From NCBI RefSeq assembly GCF_913773635.1, contig NZ_CAJYGQ010000010.1, forward strand, positions 124,001 to 188,000: a stretch of DNA of 64,000 nucleotides, given 5' to 3'. Positions 60,475 through 64,000 of this stretch are shown here, piece by piece. Every line of letters begins with the position of its first letter. Position 1 is the stretch's first letter. Made by a program: the position numbers and the translations under genes. This stretch comes from an uncultured Mucilaginibacter sp. Lineage in GTDB: Bacteria > Bacteroidota > Bacteroidia > Sphingobacteriales > Sphingobacteriaceae. The notes beneath the pieces were generated by a model. That model saw only the letters and a list, made by a program, of their open reading frames with translations. It had not been told where the DNA came from and ran no database searches.

Positions 60475-61158
60475 ATGAAGATTGACTGGCATACATTATT
60501 ATTAAATGATTTGGACTGGAGCTATGCACTTGAAATAGTAATACGCACCATGGTAATGTTTGCCTTCATCTTAATTCTTTTACGGCTTTCGGGTAAAAAA
60601 GGGGTTAGGCAGCTAAGCATTTTTGAGGTAGCCATCATTATAGCGCTCGGATCGGCAGCCGGAGATCCTATGTTTACCAAAGATGTGGCTATACTGCCCT
60701 CATTGTTGGTGTTTGGAATAATCTTATTGTTCTACCGAGTACTCACTTACATTGCAGCTAACAGCGAGCGTTTCGAGAATATTTTGGAAGGCGAACCAAT
60801 GTACATCATTGAAGATGGAATGTTTACCTTACAAGAAGAAACAGACAATACATTTGCCAAAGATGAGTTTTTTGCCGAAATGAGAAATCAAAGCATTGAA
60901 CATGTTGGGCAGGTTCGTACTGCGCTGCTTGAAACAAACGGACAGGTGAGTTTTTTCTTTTTTGAAGATGATGAAGTAAAGCCGGGTTTACCCGTTCTAC
61001 CAAAGCCATATAGTTTGCGCTCAAATAAAATTGATAAAGAGGGGGAGTATGCTTGTACATTTTGCGGTAGTGTTGAAACCAGACAACATGGCGGTACATG
61101 TAAAAGATGTGACAAGGATGAGTGGGTTACTGCTTTAAAATCCCGCCGAATATCATGA
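60475..61158 (+). CDS. YetF/DUF421 membrane protein with C-terminal zinc ribbon
   Basis: 227 residues. Three membrane helices (about 18-38, 47-62, 72-95) are followed by the YetF_C domain (NILEGEPMYIIEDGMFTLQEETDNTFAKDEFFAEMRNQSI), the usual DUF421 layout. The last ~40 residues are an addition: CTFCGSVETRQHGGTCKRCD, a four-cysteine zinc ribbon at Cys194, Cys197, Cys209 and Cys212. DUF421 proteins are linked to the envelope and sporulation-like stress in other bacteria, with no known reaction. Transcribed divergently from the SPL-like gene; msrA follows after 49 bases in the same direction. Confidence 0.88.
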   Translation: MKIDWHTLLLNDLDWSYALEIVIRTMVMFAFILILLRLSGKKGVRQLSIFEVAIIIALGSAAGDPMFTKDVAILPSLLVFGIILLFYRVLTYIAANSERFENILEGEPMYIIEDGMFTLQEETDNTFAKDEFFAEMRNQSIEHVGQVRTALLETNGQVSFFFFEDDEVKPGLPVLPKPYSLRSNKIDKEGEYACTFCGSVETRQHGGTCKRCDKDEWVTALKSRRIS

Positions 61159-61207
61159 CAAATGATGGTACGGCACAACAGTTGAACAATAAGAAAAAAT
61201 TATAATT

Positions 61208-61696
61208 ATGAATACGCAAAAAGCTGTTTTGGCTGGAGGTTGCTTTTGGGGAGTTGAGGAACTGATACGGCAACTACCTGGTGTAACAAAAACCGTAGTA
61301 GGATATACCGGTGGCGACGTACCGAACGCTACCTACCGCCACCACGGCACCCATGCCGAAGGAATAGAAATTACATTTGACGCTGATGTAATTTCGTATA
61401 GAAAGATTCTTGAATATTTTTTTCAGATACATGACCCAACAACCCGTAACAGGCAGGGCAACGATATAGGAACGTCTTACCGGTCGGCCATATTTTATAT
61501 TGACGATGTGCAAAAGGCAGTAGCCGAGCAGGTAATTGCAGACGTTGACGCATCAGGCAAATGGCCGGGCAAAGTTGTTACAGAAGTTGCACCTGCCGGT
61601 GATTTTTGGGTGGCCGAAGAGGAACATCAGGATTATTTGCAGAAGTATCCTTTTGGTTATACATGTCACTTTGAAAGGCCCGACTGGAAGCTATAA
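61208..61696 (+). CDS. msrA: peptide-methionine (S)-S-oxide reductase
   Basis: 162 residues, cytoplasmic. The active-site motif GGCFWGVEE contains the catalytic Cys12; [53 protein letters not shown] and [12 protein letters not shown] are all typical. It repairs methionine S-sulfoxide in proteins after oxidative damage, with electrons from thioredoxin. No fused MsrB domain. Probably co-transcribed with the YetF gene and ended by the hairpin at 61704. Confidence 0.97.
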   Translation: MNTQKAVLAGGCFWGVEELIRQLPGVTKTVVGYTGGDVPNATYRHHGTHAEGIEITFDADVISYRKILEYFFQIHDPTTRNRQGNDIGTSYRSAIFYIDDVQKAVAEQVIADVDASGKWPGKVVTEVAPAGDFWVAEEEHQDYLQKYPFGYTCHFERPDWKL

Positions 61697-61703
61697 AATT
61701 AAA

Positions 61704-61739
61704 AATGCAGCAGGTATTATTCACTTGGCCTGCTGCATT
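61704..61739. terminator. hairpin terminator between msrA and the hybrid kinase
   Basis: Perfect 11-base stem AATGCAGCAGG (61704-61714) / CCTGCTGCATT (61729-61739) with a 14-base loop, between convergent genes. A-rich on the left and T-containing on the right, so it can serve both directions. Confidence 0.8.
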
Positions 61740-61751
61740 CTTAAATATTTA

Positions 61752-64000
61752 TTACAAGGGTAATTTGAAAAAGAATGTTGAACCTGTTCCCAGTTCGCTT
61801 TCCACCCAAATATCGCCTTTATGCCTCTTTACAATTTCGGCGCTTAGGTACAGTCCAATCCCAAAACCTGATATTTGCTGCATTTGATCGCTTTCGACGC
61901 GATAGTAGCGCTCAAATAATTTCTTTTGATCTTCGGACTTAATACCCATACCTTTATCAGATACTGAAACCACTGCATAGCCGTCTTTAACGTACGATTT
62001 AATAAAAACCTGTTGCTGGCGTGGTGAGTATTTTATTGCGTTACTTATCAGGTTGAAAATAACAGACTCAATCTTATCAATATCACCTTCAACCATTATC
62101 TGGCCAGATGGCTCAAAAATCAGCTCGTGTGAACCAGTCGCACTTGCAGCGTCTTCAACGGTCTCGGCTACCAGTTTGCCAAGGTCGAAGCTTTCCATAT
62201 TTAAATGTATTTTTCCTGCTTCTAAACGCGATACATTTAAAAATCCTGAGATAAGCTTATTCATTTTCTTAACCTGAGCCGATATCTTCACCAATTTTTC
62301 TTTTGCAAAAACGTCGTCTTTTCGTCCTGCATGAAGCTGTAAAAGTTGCGAGTAACCACTTAATGATGTTAAAGGTGTTTTGAGTTCATGGCTTACCATT
62401 CCTATAAAATCATCTTTACGCTGGCTATCTTCTTTAGATTCGGTTATGTCTAAGATGGTTCCTATAACACCAATGACGTTTTCATTATCGTCCAATTCAA
62501 CCTTACCTGTTGTGTTGAGCCATTTGCGCCTTGTGCCACCCGGCGGCAAAATTTGATAATCATGGCTAAAGCGCCCTTTTGCGCTTACTGCGTTTTCAAT
62601 AGCTTGCAATAATGGCGCTCTATGTTCGGGTGCCACAATCTCCATGGCTTCGCTGAATTTAATTGCTTCGTCAACAGGTATATTCTGTGTCGTTCTTGCA
62701 ATATCTGACAGCACAAGATTATCAGTACCCCAATCTGTGCGCCACGTGCCAAGCCTTGCGGCATCTAAAGCAAGCTTAAGCGTGTCAGTGGTCTTCTCTA
62801 ATTTACTACGCGAAATTACTTGTTCAGTTACATCGGCTGCCACCACAATCATTCCTGTGATGTTTGCCTGTTCATCTTTCAGCGCTTCAATAGTAAGATT
62901 TATAAAGCTTTCTTCTTTACGGCCAAGCTTATTGAAAGTAAGACTAACCTCTGAAGAGACGAACCTTTCGCCGGTTTTGTAAACGTTATCCATAATGTTT
63001 CCAAAACCTTGAGTTTTAAGTTCAGGTATTGCTTCAAGTATTGGTTTGTTAAACGCCTGCTCGGCCGTTAGTCCCCAGTACTCAAGCATGCGCTTGTTGG
63101 CAAACTCAATTACGTGCCATGGAGTGCGGTAAATTGCGATAGCAACCGGAGCCTCAACCAGTAAGTTCCGCAATTGCTGCTCAGCATAATTACGTGTTTT
63201 ACTTATTTTGATTTGTGCACGAATTTTGGTTAAAAGCTCGGCTGCAGAGAATGGCTTCACCAAATAGTCGTCTGCTCCGGCTTCAAGGCCATCAATACGT
63301 GCTTCTTCGCCCGCACGGGCCGATAAAAATATTAGAGGCAGGCGCGAGGTCTCCACCTTGTTTCGTAAATGCTCGAGCATGGCTTTACCGTCCATCACCG
63401 GCATCATAATGTCGCTCAATACCAAATCAGGTGTAAGCTCATGAATTTTTTGTAACGCATCTGCTCCGTTCACGGCAAGCGCAATGGTGAAGTAAGGCTC
63501 CAGCAAACGGGCAAGATAAGCGCGCATATCGGCATTATCATCAACAATGAGTATAACGGTTTCCTTACTTACCGAAAAATCCTGATGTGTTGTAATTCCT
63601 CCGGTTAAAACTTCGTCTTCTGCTGTATATTGGGCTTGCGTAGATTCTTGTAAAAGGCTGAATGCCTCCTGTAAGAAAGCTCCTTTTAAAGCAGTCGAAT
63701 CTGTTTCTTTAGCCGAATCCAAAACGCGGTCTTGAGGCAGGTGGGCTTTACCAGTAGGTAGACGGACGGTGAAAGTACTGCCTGCACCTTCAACGCTTTC
63801 AACTGTAATTTCTCCACCGTGCAAGTGAACTAGCTCATGCACCAGTGATAAACCAATACCTGTGCCTTCGTGTGTTCGTCCTGCTGAATTTTCAACACGG
63901 TGAAAACGCTCAAACATATGAGGCAACTCTTTTGCCGGTATGCCAACGCCTGTATCAGTGACGCTTAATACAGCAAATGCTCCATCTTGCTTAAGTGAAA
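61752..64000 (-). CDS. hybrid sensor histidine kinase, N-terminal part beyond window
   Basis: The frame stays open to the right edge; at least 748 residues are visible. Order in the visible part: end of a first HATPase domain (VTDTGVGIP, MFERFHR, GTGIGLSLVHELV), a receiver domain (VILIVDDNADMRAYLARLL, phospho-acceptor Asp in LVLSDIMMPVMDG, Lys in VKPFS), PAS domain 1 (EAPVAIAIYRTPWHVIEFANKRMLEYWG), PAS domain 2 (AARLGTWRTDWGTDNLVLSD), HisKA with MVSHELKTPLTSL, and a second HATPase (NLISNAIKYSP, SDKGMGI, GFGIGLYLSAEIV). No DNA-binding domain and no membrane segment are seen. Two kinase modules linked by one receiver make it a multi-step phosphorelay protein. The signal is unknown; the first HisKA should lie just outside the window. 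Confidence 0.93.
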   Translation of the reverse strand, partial: SLKQDGAFAVLSVTDTGVGIPAKELPHMFERFHRVENSAGRTHEGTGIGLSLVHELVHLHGGEITVESVEGAGSTFTVRLPTGKAHLPQDRVLDSAKETDSTALKGAFLQEAFSLLQESTQAQYTAEDEVLTGGITTHQDFSVSKETVILIVDDNADMRAYLARLLEPYFTIALAVNGADALQKIHELTPDLVLSDIMMPVMDGKAMLEHLRNKVETSRLPLIFLSARAGEEARIDGLEAGADDYLVKPFSAAELLTKIRAQIKISKTRNYAEQQLRNLLVEAPVAIAIYRTPWHVIEFANKRMLEYWGLTAEQAFNKPILEAIPELKTQGFGNIMDNVYKTGERFVSSEVSLTFNKLGRKEESFINLTIEALKDEQANITGMIVVAADVTEQVISRSKLEKTTDTLKLALDAARLGTWRTDWGTDNLVLSDIARTTQNIPVDEAIKFSEAMEIVAPEHRAPLLQAIENAVSAKGRFSHDYQILPPGGTRRKWLNTTGKVELDDNENVIGVIGTILDITESKEDSQRKDDFIGMVSHELKTPLTSLSGYSQLLQLHAGRKDDVFAKEKLVKISAQVKKMNKLISGFLNVSRLEAGKIHLNMESFDLGKLVAETVEDAASATGSHELIFEPSGQIMVEGDIDKIESVIFNLISNAIKYSPRQQQVFIKSYVKDGYAVVSVSDKGMGIKSEDQKKLFERYYRVESDQMQQISGFGIGLYLSAEIVKRHKGDIWVESELGTGSTFFFKLPL

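Noticed and set aside
1..64000. CRISPR arrays, tRNA or rRNA genes, insertion sequences, prophage or defence islands
   Set aside because: No regular short repeats with spacers, no cloverleaf with a CCA-like end, and no transposase, integrase, nuclease or restriction genes among the proteins. The window is metabolic and regulatory throughout.

Overview
The window looks like a chromosomal segment from a soil or plant-associated Bacteroidota of the Sphingobacteriaceae (Pedobacter/Mucilaginibacter type). This rests on three SusC/SusD pairs, a one-protein hybrid two-component regulator with a periplasmic propeller sensor, an ECF sigma/FecR pair, many lipoproteins with Bacteroidota-type lipoboxes, a TTTG-N19-TANNTTTG promoter and little sign of Shine-Dalgarno sites. 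The genus is inferred, not proven. I saw no tRNA, rRNA, insertion sequence, phage gene or CRISPR array.

Layout. (1) 1-1623: FecR anti-sigma (runs off the left edge) and its ECF sigma factor. (2) 1855-6204: five small lipoproteins or exported proteins and one membrane protein of unknown function, all on the minus strand. (3) 6590-47189: a large polysaccharide utilisation region. An alginate-lyase-superfamily enzyme is followed by the hybrid regulator (HTCS). A minus-strand operon GH43-GH16-GH105 is divergent from a 20.5 kb plus-strand operon susC-susD-susC-susD-GH3-GH2-GH3-GH2-GH36. Then comes a second plus-strand operon susC-susD-susE-like-DUF4832 enzyme, a hairpin, a CE15-like esterase and a GFOR-like oxidoreductase. 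The enzymes fit a branched polymer with beta-linked hexoses, alpha-galactose and uronic acids; the exact substrate cannot be read from the sequence. (4) 57568-47280: a compact ten-gene minus-strand operon with all the parts of an oxidative 3-keto-glycoside pathway: GMC dehydrogenase, Tat-type small subunit, lipoprotein cytochrome c, two Gfo/Idh/MocA oxidoreductases, three xylose-isomerase-like TIM barrels, an NHS-family transporter and a DUF1080 (3-keto-disaccharide hydrolase) protein. A degenerate-Nudix regulator lies just upstream. (5) 58649-60345: spore-photoproduct-lyase-like radical SAM protein, DUF4385, and a 50-residue DUF2256 zinc-finger protein overlapping it. (6) 60475-61696: YetF/DUF421 membrane protein with a C-terminal zinc ribbon, and msrA. 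(7) 61752-64000: a hybrid histidine kinase running off the right edge.

How it works together. The most interesting signals are regulatory. The same promoter architecture (a CCCCCTAAAT-N5-ATTTATGGGG dyad, then exactly 30 bases from its GATTTA to an ACAAAT -7-like box) precedes both susC operons and, in weaker form on the opposite strand, the GH43-GH16-GH105 operon. This suggests one regulon, most simply driven by the HTCS encoded in the middle. Both susC copies of the element run into a short leader ORF, and the second leader contains mutually exclusive hairpins, one terminator-like, resembling an attenuator. The 3-keto operon has its own strong promoter with a palindrome over the start site, a plausible operator for the adjacent Nudix-type regulator.
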